Shown: piece by piece, positions 1 to 14,013 of the stretch
Position numbering within the stretch: position 1 is the stretch's first letter
How the letters are laid out: every line of letters starts with the position of its first letter
Assembly: GCF_041378895.1 (NCBI RefSeq)
Contig: NZ_CP144212.1
Span: forward strand, 2,155,501 to 2,219,500
Source: Dechloromonas sp. ZY10
GTDB taxonomy: Bacteria; Pseudomonadota; Gammaproteobacteria; Burkholderiales; Rhodocyclaceae
Length of the DNA: 64,000 bases
Reading direction: 5' to 3'
Position numbers and translations under genes: made by a program
Notes under the pieces: generated by a model
The model's database searches: none
Told to the model about the DNA's origin: nothing
What the model saw: the letters and a program-made list of their open reading frames with translations, nothing else

Positions 1-253
1 GCAGGGTCACCTCTTCCTGCGGTCGACGCCAATTTTCGGAAGAAAAGGCAAACAGGGTCAGATAGGAAATATTGCGCTCCAGACAGGCACGCACCATTTC
101 GCGAACCAGTTCGACGCCCTTGATATGCCCGGCAACCCGAGGCAGGAAGCGCTTTTTGGCCCAACGGCCATTCCCGTCCATGATCACTGCAACATGGGCG
201 GGAACAGCCGCGACGACCGGCACCTGGCGGGTGGAACTGGAGAACAGACCCAT
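1..253 (-). CDS. uppS: Isoprenyl (undecaprenyl) diphosphate synthase, 3' part missing
   Basis: Only the first 84 codons are in the window; the rest lies beyond base 1. The cis-prenyltransferase makes the C55 lipid carrier for peptidoglycan and surface glycans by adding isopentenyl diphosphate to farnesyl diphosphate in the cytoplasm. Translation from the ATG at 253 gives the family's N-terminal signature [16 protein letters not shown], which holds the catalytic Asp and phosphate-binding residues, and then [14 protein letters not shown], the second conserved block. It sits about 40 bases after frr, the usual position in the rpsB-tsf-pyrH-frr-uppS-cdsA operon of proteobacteria. The ribosome binding site is weak, so translation may be helped by coupling to frr. 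Identification is firm; only the C-terminal part is unseen. Confidence 0.95.
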   Translation of the reverse strand, partial: MGLFSSSTRQVPVVAAVPAHVAVIMDGNGRWAKKRFLPRVAGHIKGVELVREMVRACLERNISYLTLFAFSSENWRRPQEEVTL

Positions 254-293
254 GCAGAGAAAAACCGGTCGGGATGGAGCGGGGGTTACCGGC

Positions 294-851
294 TCAAACC
301 TGCATCAGCTCGGCTTCTTTGGCCGCGAGCATCTTGTCGATCTCGGCGATGTGCTTGTCGGTCATCTTTTGCACGTCGTCCTGGGCGCGACGCTCATCAT
401 CCTCGGGAATTTCACCCTTCTTCAGTGCGTCCTTGAGATGATTATTGGCATCGCGACGGAGATTGCGGATTGCCACCTTGGCGCCTTCACCTTCCTGCTT
501 GACCACTTTGGTCAAATCGCGGCGACGCTCTTCGGTCAGCATCGGCATCGGAACACGGATCAACTCGCCCTGGGTCGCCGGGTTAAGACCAAGATCGGAG
601 TCGCGGATCGCTTTTTCGACCTTGCCAACCATGTTTTTTTCCCACGGCTGCACCCCAAGCGTACGGGAATCCACCAAAGTCACGTTGGCCACCTGATTCA
701 CCGGCACCGGCGAACCGTAATAATCAACCATCACGTGATCCAGCAGGCCGGTATGGGCACGGCCGGTACGCACTTTCTGAAGATCGTTCTTCAACGCCTC
801 CAGAGTTTTCTGCATTTTGGTTTCGGTAGTCTTCTTGAGTTCGGCAATCAT
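294..851 (-). CDS. frr: Ribosome recycling factor
   Basis: RRF acts with EF-G to split the post-termination ribosome. The 185-residue product is the normal family length and begins [20 protein letters not shown], followed by the conserved KVRTGRAH segment of the long helical domain and the [14 protein letters not shown] block. An in-frame extension upstream to 869 exists, but the ATG at 851 matches the family N-terminus and is preceded by a good purine-rich site (GGGAGAG), so I chose it. The gene starts 11 bases after the pyrH stop and belongs to the rpsB-tsf-pyrH-frr-uppS operon. No oddities were seen. Confidence 0.97.
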   Translation of the reverse strand: MIAELKKTTETKMQKTLEALKNDLQKVRTGRAHTGLLDHVMVDYYGSPVPVNQVANVTLVDSRTLGVQPWEKNMVGKVEKAIRDSDLGLNPATQGELIRVPMPMLTEERRRDLTKVVKQEGEGAKVAIRNLRRDANNHLKDALKKGEIPEDDERRAQDDVQKMTDKHIAEIDKMLAAKEAELMQV

Positions 852-862
852 CTGTCTCTCCC

Positions 863-1579
863 TCAGCAATAGACCAGCGTACCTTCGTCTTCACCGCACA
901 CCACACGCTTCAGCGCGCCGGCCTTGAAGATCGAGAAGACGTTGATCGGCAATTTCTGGTCGCGACACAACGCAAAGGCGGTTGCATCCATGACCGCAAG
1001 ATTTTTCGAGATCGCTTCATTGAAGCTGATCTTGTCGAAACGGGTAGCAGCCGGATCCTTTTTCGGATCGGCAGTGTAAATTCCGTCAACCTTGGTCGCC
1101 TTGAGCACGATCTCGGCGCCAATTTCCGAACCGCGCAAGGCTGCAGCAGTGTCGGTGGTGAAGAAGGGGTTACCGGTACCGGCACCGAAGATCACGATCT
1201 TGCCTTCTTCGAGGTAGCGGATGGCCTTGCCGCGAATGTACGGCTCGATCACCTGCTCGATATTCAGGGCTGACTGCACACGTGCATTCAAGCCGATTTG
1301 ACGCATCGCATCGGACAACGCCATGGCGTTCATCACCGTCGCCAGCATGCCCATGTAATCAGCAGTAGCGCGATCCATCCCGGTGGCCGTACCGGCCATG
1401 CCACGGAAGATGTTGCCACCGCCGATCACCACACCGATTTCCACCCCCAGGTCGGCAACCGCCTTGATCTCACCGCAAATTTCCGAAATCACCTTGGGGT
1501 TGATGCCATAAGCATCAGAACCCATCAGGGCTTCGCCGGAAAGCTTAAGGAGAATGCGCTTGTACTTGGGAGTGGTCAT
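863..1579 (-). CDS. pyrH: UMP kinase
   Basis: Phosphorylates UMP to UDP with ATP in pyrimidine nucleotide synthesis; the bacterial enzyme is a hexamer of the amino acid kinase family, activated by GTP and inhibited by UTP. The 238-residue product has the expected [12 protein letters not shown] start, the glycine-rich [11 protein letters not shown] loop, and the [14 protein letters not shown] segment near the nucleotide site. It lies between tsf (16-base gap) and frr (11-base gap), the standard position. The length is normal and no motif is missing. Confidence 0.97.
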   Translation of the reverse strand: MTTPKYKRILLKLSGEALMGSDAYGINPKVISEICGEIKAVADLGVEIGVVIGGGNIFRGMAGTATGMDRATADYMGMLATVMNAMALSDAMRQIGLNARVQSALNIEQVIEPYIRGKAIRYLEEGKIVIFGAGTGNPFFTTDTAAALRGSEIGAEIVLKATKVDGIYTADPKKDPAATRFDKISFNEAISKNLAVMDATAFALCRDQKLPINVFSIFKAGALKRVVCGEDEGTLVYC

Positions 1580-1595
1580 CAGTATTCCTTGTCAA

Positions 1596-2495
1596 TTACT
1601 TCTTGGCAGCAGCAGCGGCAGCCTGGGCAGCAACTTCAGCAGCAAAGTCGTCAACCTTCTTCTCGATGCCTTCACCCACGACAAACAGGGAGAAGCCGGC
1701 GATCGAAGCATTCTTGGACTTCAGCAACTGTTCGATCGTCTGCTTGCCGTCTTCTGCCTTGACGAACACCTGGCCGAGCAGGGTCACGTCCTTCAGGTAC
1801 TTTTGCACGGTACCTTCGGCGATCTTTTCCAGCATCGCTTCCGGCTTGCCGGCTTCGCGCGCCTTCTCGATGGCAACGCGACGCTCGGTTTCGAGCAGGT
1901 CGGCCGGCACACCAGAGGCGTCGAGGGACTTCGGCTTGGAAGCGGCGATGTGCATCGCGATATCCTTGCCCAGTTGCTCATCGCCGCCAACCAGGTCAAC
2001 CATCACGCCAACCTTGGCGCCGCCGTGGATGTAGGAAACCAGCTTGCCGGTCGCTGCGAAACGCACGAAGCGGCGGATGCTCATGTTTTCACCGATTTTA
2101 CCGACCAGCGCGGTACGGGTCGATTCAACCGTGCCCTCGCCCATCGGCAAAGCCGACAGAGCAGCCACATCCGCCGGGTTGTTGGCGGCGACCAGAGCGG
2201 CACAGCCGTTGGCCAGGGCGATGAAATCGTCGTTCTTGGCAACGAAGTCGGTTTCGCTGTTGACTTCGATGATCGCGCCGGTCTTACCATCAGCAGCGAT
2301 GCTAACGGCAACGATACCTTCTGCGGCAACGCGGGCAGCGGCCTTGGAGGCCTTGTTGCCCAGCTTGACGCGCAGGATTTCCTCAGCCTTGGCCATATCG
2401 CCATCGGCCTCGGTCAGCGCCTTTTTGCATTCCATCATCGGTGCGTCGGTCTTGCCGCGCAGTTCTGCAACCATGCTTGCGGTAATAGCCGCCAT
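1596..2495 (-). CDS. tsf: Translation elongation factor Ts
   Basis: EF-Ts is the guanine nucleotide exchange factor for EF-Tu. The 299-residue product starts [20 protein letters not shown], a UBA-like N-terminal domain, and contains the conserved [12 protein letters not shown] and [14 protein letters not shown] blocks that contact EF-Tu. The reading frame is open upstream to 2549, but the ATG at 2495 has an AGGAG ribosome binding site and matches the family start. The C-terminal tail is Ala-rich and ends in two lysines. It is the second gene of the rpsB operon, separated from rpsB by 80 bases that contain a hairpin. Confidence 0.97.
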   Translation of the reverse strand: MAAITASMVAELRGKTDAPMMECKKALTEADGDMAKAEEILRVKLGNKASKAAARVAAEGIVAVSIAADGKTGAIIEVNSETDFVAKNDDFIALANGCAALVAANNPADVAALSALPMGEGTVESTRTALVGKIGENMSIRRFVRFAATGKLVSYIHGGAKVGVMVDLVGGDEQLGKDIAMHIAASKPKSLDASGVPADLLETERRVAIEKAREAGKPEAMLEKIAEGTVQKYLKDVTLLGQVFVKAEDGKQTIEQLLKSKNASIAGFSLFVVGEGIEKKVDDFAAEVAAQAAAAAAKK

Positions 2496-2514
2496 AACTT
2501 GATCTCCTGAATTT

Positions 2515-2544
2515 GTAAGAAAGGCGGAACCCGAAGGCTCCGCC
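2515..2544 (-). terminator. Hairpin between rpsB and tsf, probable attenuator
   Basis: On the minus strand this stretch reads GGCGGAGCCTTCGGGTTCCGCC followed by TTTCTT. It gives a 6-bp GC stem (2523-2528 with 2539-2544) with a UUCG-containing loop and a short U-rich tail. A partial terminator between rpsB and tsf is known in enterobacteria and sets S2 and EF-Ts levels apart. That this hairpin does the same here is an inference. Confidence 0.5.
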
Positions 2545-2575
2545 AGCAACAGTCTTTCAACCGGAAGAGGTTGCC

Positions 2576-3322
2576 TTATTCGGCAGCGGCTTCCTGAACT
2601 TCGACGAACTCGTCGTCGCCAGCGGCAACGATTTCCTGAACGGCCAGGGAACGGCCTTCGAGGATGGCATCAGCAACGCCACGGGCGTACAGCTGGATGG
2701 CACGGGAAGAGTCGTCGTTACCCGGGATGATGTAGTCCACGCCTTCCGGGGAATGATTGGTATCGACCACGCCGATAACCGGAATACCCAGCTTGGCAGC
2801 TTCGGTAATGGCGATTTTGTGGTAACCGACGTCAACCACGAAGATGGCGTCCGGCAGGCCGCCCATTTCCTTGATGCCGCCGATGGACTTCTGCAGCTTT
2901 TCCAGTTCACGACGGAAGTCCAGGGCTTCCTTCTTGGACATGCGCTCCAGATCACCGGCTTCAACCGCCAGTTCCATATCCTTGAGGCGCTTGATCGAGG
3001 TCTTGACCGTCTTGAAGTTGGTCAGCATGCCGCCCAGCCAGCGCTGGTCGACATACGGGGCACCGGCGCGGGCTGCTTCTTCGGCGATGATTTCGCGAGC
3101 CTGGCGCTTGGTACCGACAAACAGGATGTTGCCGCGATTGCCGGCCAGCTTCTTGACGAATTCCATCGCCTCGTTGTATTTGACCAGGGTCTTTTCGAGG
3201 TTAACGATGTGAATCTTGTTGCGGGCACCGAAGATGTACGGGGCCATCTTGGGGCACCAGAAACGGGTCTGGTGACCGAAGTGAACACCAGCTTCCAGCA
3301 TTTCGCGCATGGTAACGGACAT
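2576..3322 (-). CDS. rpsB: 30S ribosomal protein S2
   Basis: Structural protein of the small ribosomal subunit. The 248-residue product starts [20 protein letters not shown], the S2 signature, followed by [19 protein letters not shown], and contains the [12 protein letters not shown] motif. The length is typical of proteobacteria. It is the first gene of the rpsB-tsf-pyrH-frr-uppS operon. A promoter-like -10 lies about 150 bases upstream, leaving a long GC-rich leader, as expected if S2 autoregulates its mRNA (known in E. coli, inferred here). Confidence 0.98.
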   Translation of the reverse strand: MSVTMREMLEAGVHFGHQTRFWCPKMAPYIFGARNKIHIVNLEKTLVKYNEAMEFVKKLAGNRGNILFVGTKRQAREIIAEEAARAGAPYVDQRWLGGMLTNFKTVKTSIKRLKDMELAVEAGDLERMSKKEALDFRRELEKLQKSIGGIKEMGGLPDAIFVVDVGYHKIAITEAAKLGIPVIGVVDTNHSPEGVDYIIPGNDDSSRAIQLYARGVADAILEGRSLAVQEIVAAGDDEFVEVQEAAAE

Positions 3323-3500
3323 TTGAAACTCCTATAAGGGTTGAACCGCCATCCACCGTCATCGCCGCCGGGAACCCGGCAACACCCTTAACTGGCGGAT
3401 GTGAGGATTTGACAGCTTGCACCACGCAAACTGCCATCTTTCCGGAAATACGTAACCGGAAAAACTTTTCGATTATAGCAAGCCTGGCAACACTCAGGAA
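3323..3500 (-). promoter_or_regulatory. rpsB promoter and long leader
   Basis: On the minus strand a perfect -10 hexamer TATAAT lies at 3472-3477, preceded by TGC, giving an extended -10, with a weak -35 TTCCTG 17 bases upstream (3495-3500). The transcript would carry a leader of roughly 140 bases containing the GC hairpin CCGGGTTCCCGG, then a CTTATAGGAG ribosome site. Long leaders before rpsB are known sites of S2 autoregulation in Gammaproteobacteria. The leader function here is inferred. Confidence 0.6.
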
Positions 3501-3517
3501 GCCCCACCCGCCGAAGC

Positions 3518-4432
3518 TCAATACCCATTGCGCTGTTTTAGGGCCAGCAGTTGCAGCATTCGCCGCAAATAGGGCTGCCAGTCCGGCATCTGCAAGCCGA
3601 AATCCTGTTCCAGACGCGAACAGTCAAGACGGGAGTTAAGCGGGCGCTGGGCTGCGCAGGGATATTCCGCCGAAGATATCGGATGCACCCCCTCCGGAGC
3701 CAGCGTCAACGCAAACCCCGGGGTCTGCAACGCCTCGGCCACAATGGCCTGAGCAAACTCACACCAACTCACCGGGCGCCGGGCTGCAAGATGGTAGAGC
3801 CGCTGCTCCGCCGTCGCCATACCCTGCCCATGCCTGAGCATCGCCAGCACCACCCCGGTCACTGTCGCGATCAACGCAGCCGGCGTCGGCGCACCGATCT
3901 GGTCATTCACCACCCTCAGGTTTTCCCGTTCTGCGGCCAGACGCAGGATTGTTTTCACGAAATTATTACCACGCGCCCCGAACACCCAACTGGTACGGAA
4001 AATCAGCGACTTGCACCGCTGGGCCCGAATTGCCGCCTCACCAGCCAGTTTGCTGCGCCCATAGAGGTTAAGAGGCGCCACCGGATCGTCTTCGACATAC
4101 GCGCCGATCTTGTCGCCAGCAAATACATAGTCGGTTGAATAATGCACCAGCAAGGCCCCGCAAGCCGCCGCCTCGCCAGCCAGAACTTCAGGTACCACGG
4201 CGTTGAGTTGCCAGGCCAGTTCGCCTTCGCTTTCGGCCCGGTCGACAGCCGTATAAGCCGCCGCGTTAACGATCACCTGCGGCCGTTCCCGTCGCAGCAC
4301 AAGCCGCAGTGCATCCAGATCAGTCAGGTCGCAATCGCGGCGACTGCAGGCCACCACCTCGCCATGCGGCGCCAGAGACCGCTGCAACTGCCAGCCCACT
4401 TGCCCATCACTACCAAGCAACAGGGTCTTCAT
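3518..4432 (-). CDS. rfbD: dTDP-4-dehydrorhamnose reductase (RmlD family), orphan
   Basis: NAD(P)H-dependent short-chain reductase making dTDP-L-rhamnose, the last step of the rhamnose donor pathway for surface polysaccharide. The 304-residue product has an N-terminal Rossmann motif (LLLGSDGQVGWQL), the VNAAAYTAVDRAE block, YSTDYVFAG, and the catalytic pair in YGRSK. The chosen ATG at 4432 has a GGGAG site; an upstream start at 4453 is possible. The other dTDP-rhamnose genes (rfbB, rfbA, rfbC) are not in the window, so this copy is detached from its pathway. It sits between rpsB and the divergent map gene. The dTDP-sugar substrate is the family assignment; another nucleotide sugar cannot be excluded. 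Confidence 0.88.
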   Translation of the reverse strand: MKTLLLGSDGQVGWQLQRSLAPHGEVVACSRRDCDLTDLDALRLVLRRERPQVIVNAAAYTAVDRAESEGELAWQLNAVVPEVLAGEAAACGALLVHYSTDYVFAGDKIGAYVEDDPVAPLNLYGRSKLAGEAAIRAQRCKSLIFRTSWVFGARGNNFVKTILRLAAERENLRVVNDQIGAPTPAALIATVTGVVLAMLRHGQGMATAEQRLYHLAARRPVSWCEFAQAIVAEALQTPGFALTLAPEGVHPISSAEYPCAAQRPLNSRLDCSRLEQDFGLQMPDWQPYLRRMLQLLALKQRNGY

Positions 4433-4564
4433 CCGATTCACTCCCGAAAACACAGTCCGCCAGTATGCCAGTCAGGCGCCGGCGGCGGACGCCTGAGATG
4501 CTTTCTTTGCGATTCACCGCCCATCATTTATCCTTCGAGGTTCCCAACGCAAGCAGAAACTCCT

Positions 4565-5365
4565 ATGAGCATCATCATCAAGACCCCGGAAGAAATCGAA
4601 AAAATGCGCATCGCCGGGCGTCTCGCCGCAGAAGTCCTCGATTACATCGAGCCCTTTGTCAAACCCGGAGTCACCACCGAGGAACTGGACCGGCTTTGCC
4701 ACGACTACATGGTCAAGGTTCAGGGCTGCATTCCCGCCCCCCTCAACTACGCCCCCTCCGGTCATCGTCCCTACCCCAAGTCGATCTGCGCCTCGATCAA
4801 CCAGCAGGTCTGCCACGGCGTTCCCAACGACCGCGCCCTGAAGAACGGCGACATCGTCAACCTGGACATCACCACGATCAAGGACGGTTACCACGGTGAC
4901 ACCAGCCGCATGTTCATCGTCGGCGAAGGCTCGATCCAGGCAAAACGGCTGTGCGAGATCACTTTCGAATGCATGTGGCTGGGGATCAATGCCGTCCGCC
5001 CCGGCGCCTTCCTCGGCGACATCGGCGCCGTGATCCAGAAACATGCGGAAAAAAGCGGCTACTCGGTCGTCCGTGAATTCTGCGGCCACGGCATTGGTGC
5101 CAAGTTCCACGAAGAGCCGCAAGTACTGCATTACGGCAAGGCCGGAACCGGCCCCAAACTGCAGCCGGGCATGATCTTCACCATCGAGCCGATGATCAAT
5201 GCCGGCAAGGCAGCAATCCGCGAAATGGCCGACGGGTGGACCATCGTCACCAAGGACCGCAGCCTGTCGGCGCAGTGGGAACATACCCTGCTGGTCACCG
5301 AAACCGGCTATGAAATCATGACCCTGTCGGCTGGCACCCGCGCCAAGCCTGACTGGATCAAATAA
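4565..5365 (+). CDS. map: Methionine aminopeptidase, type I
   Basis: Removes the initiator Met from new proteins; cytoplasmic dimetal peptidase. The 266-residue product is the normal type Ia length. Metal ligands are visible in order: the two Asp of NLDITTIKDGYHGDTS, the His of GHGIGAKFHEEP, the Glu of FTIEPMINAG and the Glu of QWEHTLLVT. An open frame extends upstream to 4142, but that part is antisense to rmlD; the ATG at 4565 gives the family start MSIIIKTPEEIEKMRIAGR. The gene is divergent from rmlD and rpsB and is followed by an intrinsic terminator before glnD. No clear promoter was found in the 132-base divergent gap. Confidence 0.97.
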   Translation: MSIIIKTPEEIEKMRIAGRLAAEVLDYIEPFVKPGVTTEELDRLCHDYMVKVQGCIPAPLNYAPSGHRPYPKSICASINQQVCHGVPNDRALKNGDIVNLDITTIKDGYHGDTSRMFIVGEGSIQAKRLCEITFECMWLGINAVRPGAFLGDIGAVIQKHAEKSGYSVVREFCGHGIGAKFHEEPQVLHYGKAGTGPKLQPGMIFTIEPMINAGKAAIREMADGWTIVTKDRSLSAQWEHTLLVTETGYEIMTLSAGTRAKPDWIK

Positions 5366-5381
5366 GCCGCCTTTTTTCATC

Positions 5382-5404
5382 AAGCCCCTGCGGGGGCTTT
5401 TTTT
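5382..5404 (+). terminator. Intrinsic terminator after map
   Basis: The stem AAGCCCC / GGGGCTT with a short loop is followed by a run of eight T. It lies 17 bases after the map stop and 13 bases before the glnD start, so glnD is either reached by readthrough or has a promoter overlapping this region. Confidence 0.9.
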
Positions 5405-5416
5405 GAGTCCTTTTTG

Positions 5417-7981
5417 ATGACACTGGACATTGCCGCGCTGCGCGCCGAGGTCAAGACCGGCCTAGCCCAACTCAAGGAACAATTCGCCCGTGACGGCGAC
5501 ACCCTGGCCTTACTCTGCAATCGCAGCCAGCAGGTTGACGCAGTCCTGCGCAAACTCTGGGCAGCCTTTGACTTTCCCGCCGGAATTTCCCTGGCGGCGG
5601 TGGGTGGCTACGGTCGCGGCAAGCTTTACCCGGCTTCCGACATCGACCTGCTGATCCTGCTCCCGCGCGAAGCCGGGGCCGCAGTTCAGGAAAAGCTCGA
5701 ACGCCTGGTCAGCTGTTTCTGGGACATCGGGCTGGAAATCGGCCACAGCGTTCGCACTGTCGCCGAGTGCATCGACGAAGCCAACAACGACATCACGGTC
5801 CAGACCGCGCTGCTCGAAGCCCGCCTGCTGACCGGCTCGGAACGCCTGTTCGCGACCTTCAGGAAGCGTCTTTGCGGCAACCTCGATCCACTGGTGTTTT
5901 ACGAAGCCAAGCGCTTGGAACAGCAGGAGCGCCACCTCCGTTTCAACAATACACCCTACAGCCTGGAGGCCAATTGCAAGGAAGCACCGGGCGGCCTGCG
6001 CGACCTTCAGGTCATTTTCTGGATTGCCCAGGCAGCCGGCTACGGGGCAAGCTGGCCCGAGCTGGAAGCCAGCGGCCTGCTCAGCAGCGAGGAACGCGAG
6101 CATGCCGAAACCTGCGCAGCCTTTGTTCGTGAATTGCGGATCCGCCTGCACCTGACCGCCAACCGGCGCGAGGATCGACTGCTGTTCGACTACCAGAACG
6201 CACTGGCAGAACAGTATGGCTACGTCACCACTCCCGAGCGGCGAGCCTCCGAGCAGTTGATGCAGGCCTACTACCGCAATGCCAAGGCGATCACCCTGCT
6301 CTCCTATACCCTGCTGCAAAAAATGGGGGCCGCGCTGGCGCCGGAGAACGAACAGACGCCGCAGCCAATCAATGAAGATTTCCAGCGCGTCGGCAACCTG
6401 CTCGACCTGTGCGACGAAAATCTGTTCCAGAAACGCCCCGCCGCCATCTTCGAATGCTTCGCGACGATGCAGGCGCAACCCGACCTGCACGGGATGACCG
6501 CGCGTACCCTGCGAGCCCTGTGGCGTGGCCGTGAACGGATCGACGACGACTTCCGCGCCGACCCGGCCAACCGTGCTGCCTTCCTGCAACTATTTCAGCG
6601 CGAACGCGGCATCGTCCATGAATTCCGGCGAATGAACCAGCTCGACATCCTCGGCGCCTATCTGCCCAACTTCGGGCAGATCGTCGGCCAGATGCAGCAC
6701 GATCTGTTTCACGTCTACACGGTCGACCAGCATATCCTGCAGGTTTTCCGCAATCTGCGCCGGTTCACGATGAGCGAATTCGCGCACGAGTACCCGCTCT
6801 GCTCGCAGATCGCCAGCGAATTCGAACGTCCTTGGCTGCTCTACGTGGCGGCCCTGTTCCACGACATCGCCAAGGGGCGTGGCGGCGACCACGCCGAAAA
6901 AGGCACCGTCGATGCCCGTGATTTTTGCGAAAAACACGGGTTGACCGTGGAAGATACCGAACTGGTGGTCTGGCTGGTCCGCCAGCATCTGACCATGTCG
7001 CAGGTGGCACAGAAATCCGACCTCAGCGACCCTGACGTGATCGAGGAATTCGCGGGCCTGGTCGGCGACACCCGCCACCTGCAAGCGCTCTACCTGCTCA
7101 CCCACGCCGACATTCGCGGTACCAGCCCCAAGGTCTGGAACCAATGGAAGGGCAAGCTGCTTGCCGACCTCTACCAGCAAACCCGCTACGTGCTCGGGCG
7201 CGAAAACGGACAACCCCCCGCCCGCCAAGGGGTTATTGCCGAACGGCAGGCCGAGGCAATGCGCCTGCTGCGTTACTTTGCGCTCTCGGCGACGGTGCAC
7301 GAACGGCTGTGGAAACAACTCGACACGGTGTATTTCCTGCGCCATTCGGCCGAGGAAATTGCCTGGCACACCCGTTCGCTGCACTACCGCATTGCCAACG
7401 ACAAGCCGGTCGTGCGCGCCCGTCTGCAAGCCGAAGGCGACGGGGTCCAGGTCATGGTGTACACCCAGGACCAGCCGGACCTTTTCGCCCGCATCGTCGG
7501 CTTCTTCGCGCGCACCGGCTACAGCATCGTGGATGCCAAGATTCACACCACGGCGCACGGCTACGCCCTGGACAGCTTCGTCCTGCTCGATGTCGAAGGC
7601 CGCGAGAGCAACCGGGAAATGGTCCCGTTCATCGAGCATGAGCTTGAAGAACGCCTGATCCGGCAAACGCCGCCGGAAGCACCGAGCGGCGCGCGCCTGT
7701 CACGTCAGGTCAAGCACTTCCCGATCAAGCCGGAAGTCAGCATCCGGCCCGACGACAAAGGCAGCAGCTACATCCTGTCGCTGATCGCGGCCGACCGGCC
7801 GGGCCTGCTCTACACCGTCGCGACCAGCCTGACCGCCCACGGCGCCAGCCTGCACACGGCCAAGATCGCAACCCTGGGCGAGCGCTGTGAAGACGTGTTC
7901 CTGATCGGCGGCGGCGACCTCGGCTCAGCCGCCAAGCGCATCCGCCTGGAACAGGAACTGACGGAAAAACTGAAAGTGTGA
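5417..7981 (+). CDS. glnD: PII uridylyltransferase / uridylyl-removing enzyme
   Basis: GlnD senses glutamine and adds or removes UMP on PII proteins (GlnB/GlnK), the top of the nitrogen control cascade. The 854-residue product has the full domain order: nucleotidyltransferase with [19 protein letters not shown] (about residues 58-78), HD phosphohydrolase domain with [14 protein letters not shown] (near residue 480), then two C-terminal ACT domains (about 675-760 and 780-854) that bind glutamine. The start is the ATG at 5417; a TTG just before it is in frame but unlikely. The ribosome site is poor. The gene ends convergent with mtnP. All key motifs are intact. Confidence 0.96.
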   Translation: MTLDIAALRAEVKTGLAQLKEQFARDGDTLALLCNRSQQVDAVLRKLWAAFDFPAGISLAAVGGYGRGKLYPASDIDLLILLPREAGAAVQEKLERLVSCFWDIGLEIGHSVRTVAECIDEANNDITVQTALLEARLLTGSERLFATFRKRLCGNLDPLVFYEAKRLEQQERHLRFNNTPYSLEANCKEAPGGLRDLQVIFWIAQAAGYGASWPELEASGLLSSEEREHAETCAAFVRELRIRLHLTANRREDRLLFDYQNALAEQYGYVTTPERRASEQLMQAYYRNAKAITLLSYTLLQKMGAALAPENEQTPQPINEDFQRVGNLLDLCDENLFQKRPAAIFECFATMQAQPDLHGMTARTLRALWRGRERIDDDFRADPANRAAFLQLFQRERGIVHEFRRMNQLDILGAYLPNFGQIVGQMQHDLFHVYTVDQHILQVFRNLRRFTMSEFAHEYPLCSQIASEFERPWLLYVAALFHDIAKGRGGDHAEKGTVDARDFCEKHGLTVEDTELVVWLVRQHLTMSQVAQKSDLSDPDVIEEFAGLVGDTRHLQALYLLTHADIRGTSPKVWNQWKGKLLADLYQQTRYVLGRENGQPPARQGVIAERQAEAMRLLRYFALSATVHERLWKQLDTVYFLRHSAEEIAWHTRSLHYRIANDKPVVRARLQAEGDGVQVMVYTQDQPDLFARIVGFFARTGYSIVDAKIHTTAHGYALDSFVLLDVEGRESNREMVPFIEHELEERLIRQTPPEAPSGARLSRQVKHFPIKPEVSIRPDDKGSSYILSLIAADRPGLLYTVATSLTAHGASLHTAKIATLGERCEDVFLIGGGDLGSAAKRIRLEQELTEKLKV

Positions 7982-7990
7982 AGCCGGCAT

Positions 7991-8020
7991 GGCGGCGCGG
8001 CAGCCTAGCTGCCCGCCGCC
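7991..8020. terminator. GC hairpin between convergent glnD and mtnP
   Basis: The arms GGCGGCGCGGCAGC and GCTGCCCGCCGCC pair with one bulge around a tiny loop. There is no T-run on either side, so it would be a weak or Rho-assisted terminator serving both convergent genes. Confidence 0.5.
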
Positions 8021-8031
8021 ACCAGCCATTC

Positions 8032-8802
8032 TCAGACCGACATGCCCAGCGGCCGGCAAGCGTCCTGACAGCCAACCAGACGCTCGATCAGGGAGCGTAC
8101 TCGGCCCATGGCCTCCTGCAGCACCGGTTCCAGACTCTCGAAATGGATGCCGTTACTACTGTGGCCGCGACCAGCCGCATGGTTGGCGACCACATTGATC
8201 GCCGCGTAAGGAATCCCCAGTTCACGCGCCAGCACTGCCTCCGGCATCCCGGTCATCCCCACCACATCGGCGCCGTCGCGCTCCAGCCGATTGACTTCGG
8301 CGGCAGTTTCCAGACGCGGCCCCTGGGTCGCCGCATAGACCCCGCCGACCTTGATCGCCACCCCGAGTTCCTCGCCAGCCTTGATGATCCGCTGCCGCAA
8401 ATCGGCATCGTAGGGCTCAGTGAAGTCGACGTGGGTCACCGGGCTGCCGACTCCGTCGAAAAAGGTCGAATGCCGCCCCCAGGTGTAGTCGATGATCTGG
8501 TCGGGAACGACGATATCGCCCGGATCGAGGTCACCGCGAATGCCACCGACCGAAGCCACCGAAATGATCCCGGTCGCCTGGTGGTGATGCAGCGCCCATA
8601 AATTGGCCCGGTAATTGACCATGTGCGGCGGGATGCTGTGGCCGTAGCCATGGCGCGGCAGGAACATCGCCGGCTGACCGCAGATCTGGCCGAAGACCAG
8701 AGCCCCGGAAGGCTCACCGTAGGGGGTACGCGCGACTTCGCGGTGCGAAACGTCAAGATTCGACAGGGTGGTTAACCCGCTGCCACCGATGATTGCCAGC
8801 AT
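8032..8802 (-). CDS. mtnP: S-methyl-5'-thioadenosine/thioinosine phosphorylase family
   Basis: Purine nucleoside phosphorylase of the MTAP family: splits methylthioadenosine (from polyamine and homoserine-lactone synthesis) or its deaminated form methylthioinosine with phosphate. The 256-residue product shows the N-terminal phosphate loop IIGGSGLT, the RHGYGHSIPPHMVNYRAN block, and GMTGMPEAVLARELG near the base-binding site. Pseudomonas uses a methylthioinosine-specific member of this family, and the proteobacterial look of this protein makes that specificity possible; sequence alone does not settle it. The start at 8802 has a strong GAGGAG site, 13 bases after the methyltransferase gene. It is the last gene of the smc-to-mtnP run. 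Confidence 0.85.
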   Translation of the reverse strand: MLAIIGGSGLTTLSNLDVSHREVARTPYGEPSGALVFGQICGQPAMFLPRHGYGHSIPPHMVNYRANLWALHHHQATGIISVASVGGIRGDLDPGDIVVPDQIIDYTWGRHSTFFDGVGSPVTHVDFTEPYDADLRQRIIKAGEELGVAIKVGGVYAATQGPRLETAAEVNRLERDGADVVGMTGMPEAVLARELGIPYAAINVVANHAAGRGHSSNGIHFESLEPVLQEAMGRVRSLIERLVGCQDACRPLGMSV

Positions 8803-8815
8803 GTTCTTCTCCTCG

Positions 8816-9508
8816 TTAGTGAGCGCGCCGGACCAGCAGGGAAGCCAGCACCGGAACCACGCTGCGCAGCGACGGGTGCGCCAGACGCGGCGCGCCAAAA
8901 GCCACGACATTGCCGTCCAGCTTGCGGTAAGCGGCATCCCGCCGACTGGCCTGCCAGGGCAGACCGGCCAGGGTCTTGCCCAGATGATAATTGACCAGCG
9001 TATCGCGACCGATGTCCTTGGCCTGCCAAGGAATCGCGGTGCGATCAACCAGATGCAGCAAAGTCGCGGCCGGCAGGCTGGCTGCCAGTTCGGCGACCGC
9101 CCGGTGCACCCCTTCGCGGTAGGCCGCGACCGCCTTGCCACCATCGCTGGCCGTGGCGCCAGTGGTTTCGGCCGGCGCTCCCATCAACCAACAGACCACA
9201 GCTTCCGGCGAAAAATCCATGATTTGCTGCCGCGCCTCTGCCGAGAGCTCACTCACGTCGGCCTGCAAGGCCTCCAGCGGGGCATTGCCGCAACGCTGAC
9301 GAGCGGCGGCCAGGCACTCGTCCAGGGTATCGACCACCAGCACCTGACAGCCAGCCTGGATCAGAGCAGCTGTGCCAAACCCCGGGCCACAGCCGATTTC
9401 GAGCACCCTCCGGCCGGCGACCTGGGCCGCCATCCAGGCGTAGTCGCCGCGGCGGAAATAAGCTTCGCCCTCTTCCTCCCAGTAAGCGAGGAATTCGGCG
9501 ACATTCAT
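8816..9508 (-). CDS. Class I SAM-dependent methyltransferase, substrate unknown
   Basis: The 230-residue product has a typical class I methyltransferase motif I (VLEIGCGPGFGTAALIQAG) and a downstream acidic loop (VVDTLDECL). The C-terminal half contains a tract with an NYHLGKTLAGLPW segment that I do not recognise from a named enzyme. The start ATG at 9508 lies 5 bases after galU, suggesting coupled translation; longer in-frame starts overlap galU and were rejected. Position between galU and mtnP suggests a housekeeping co-transcript rather than a dedicated pathway. Substrate cannot be assigned. Confidence 0.75.
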   Translation of the reverse strand: MNVAEFLAYWEEEGEAYFRRGDYAWMAAQVAGRRVLEIGCGPGFGTAALIQAGCQVLVVDTLDECLAAARQRCGNAPLEALQADVSELSAEARQQIMDFSPEAVVCWLMGAPAETTGATASDGGKAVAAYREGVHRAVAELAASLPAATLLHLVDRTAIPWQAKDIGRDTLVNYHLGKTLAGLPWQASRRDAAYRKLDGNVVAFGAPRLAHPSLRSVVPVLASLLVRRAH

Positions 9509-9513
9509 TCCGC

Positions 9514-14013
<4,500 letters not shown>

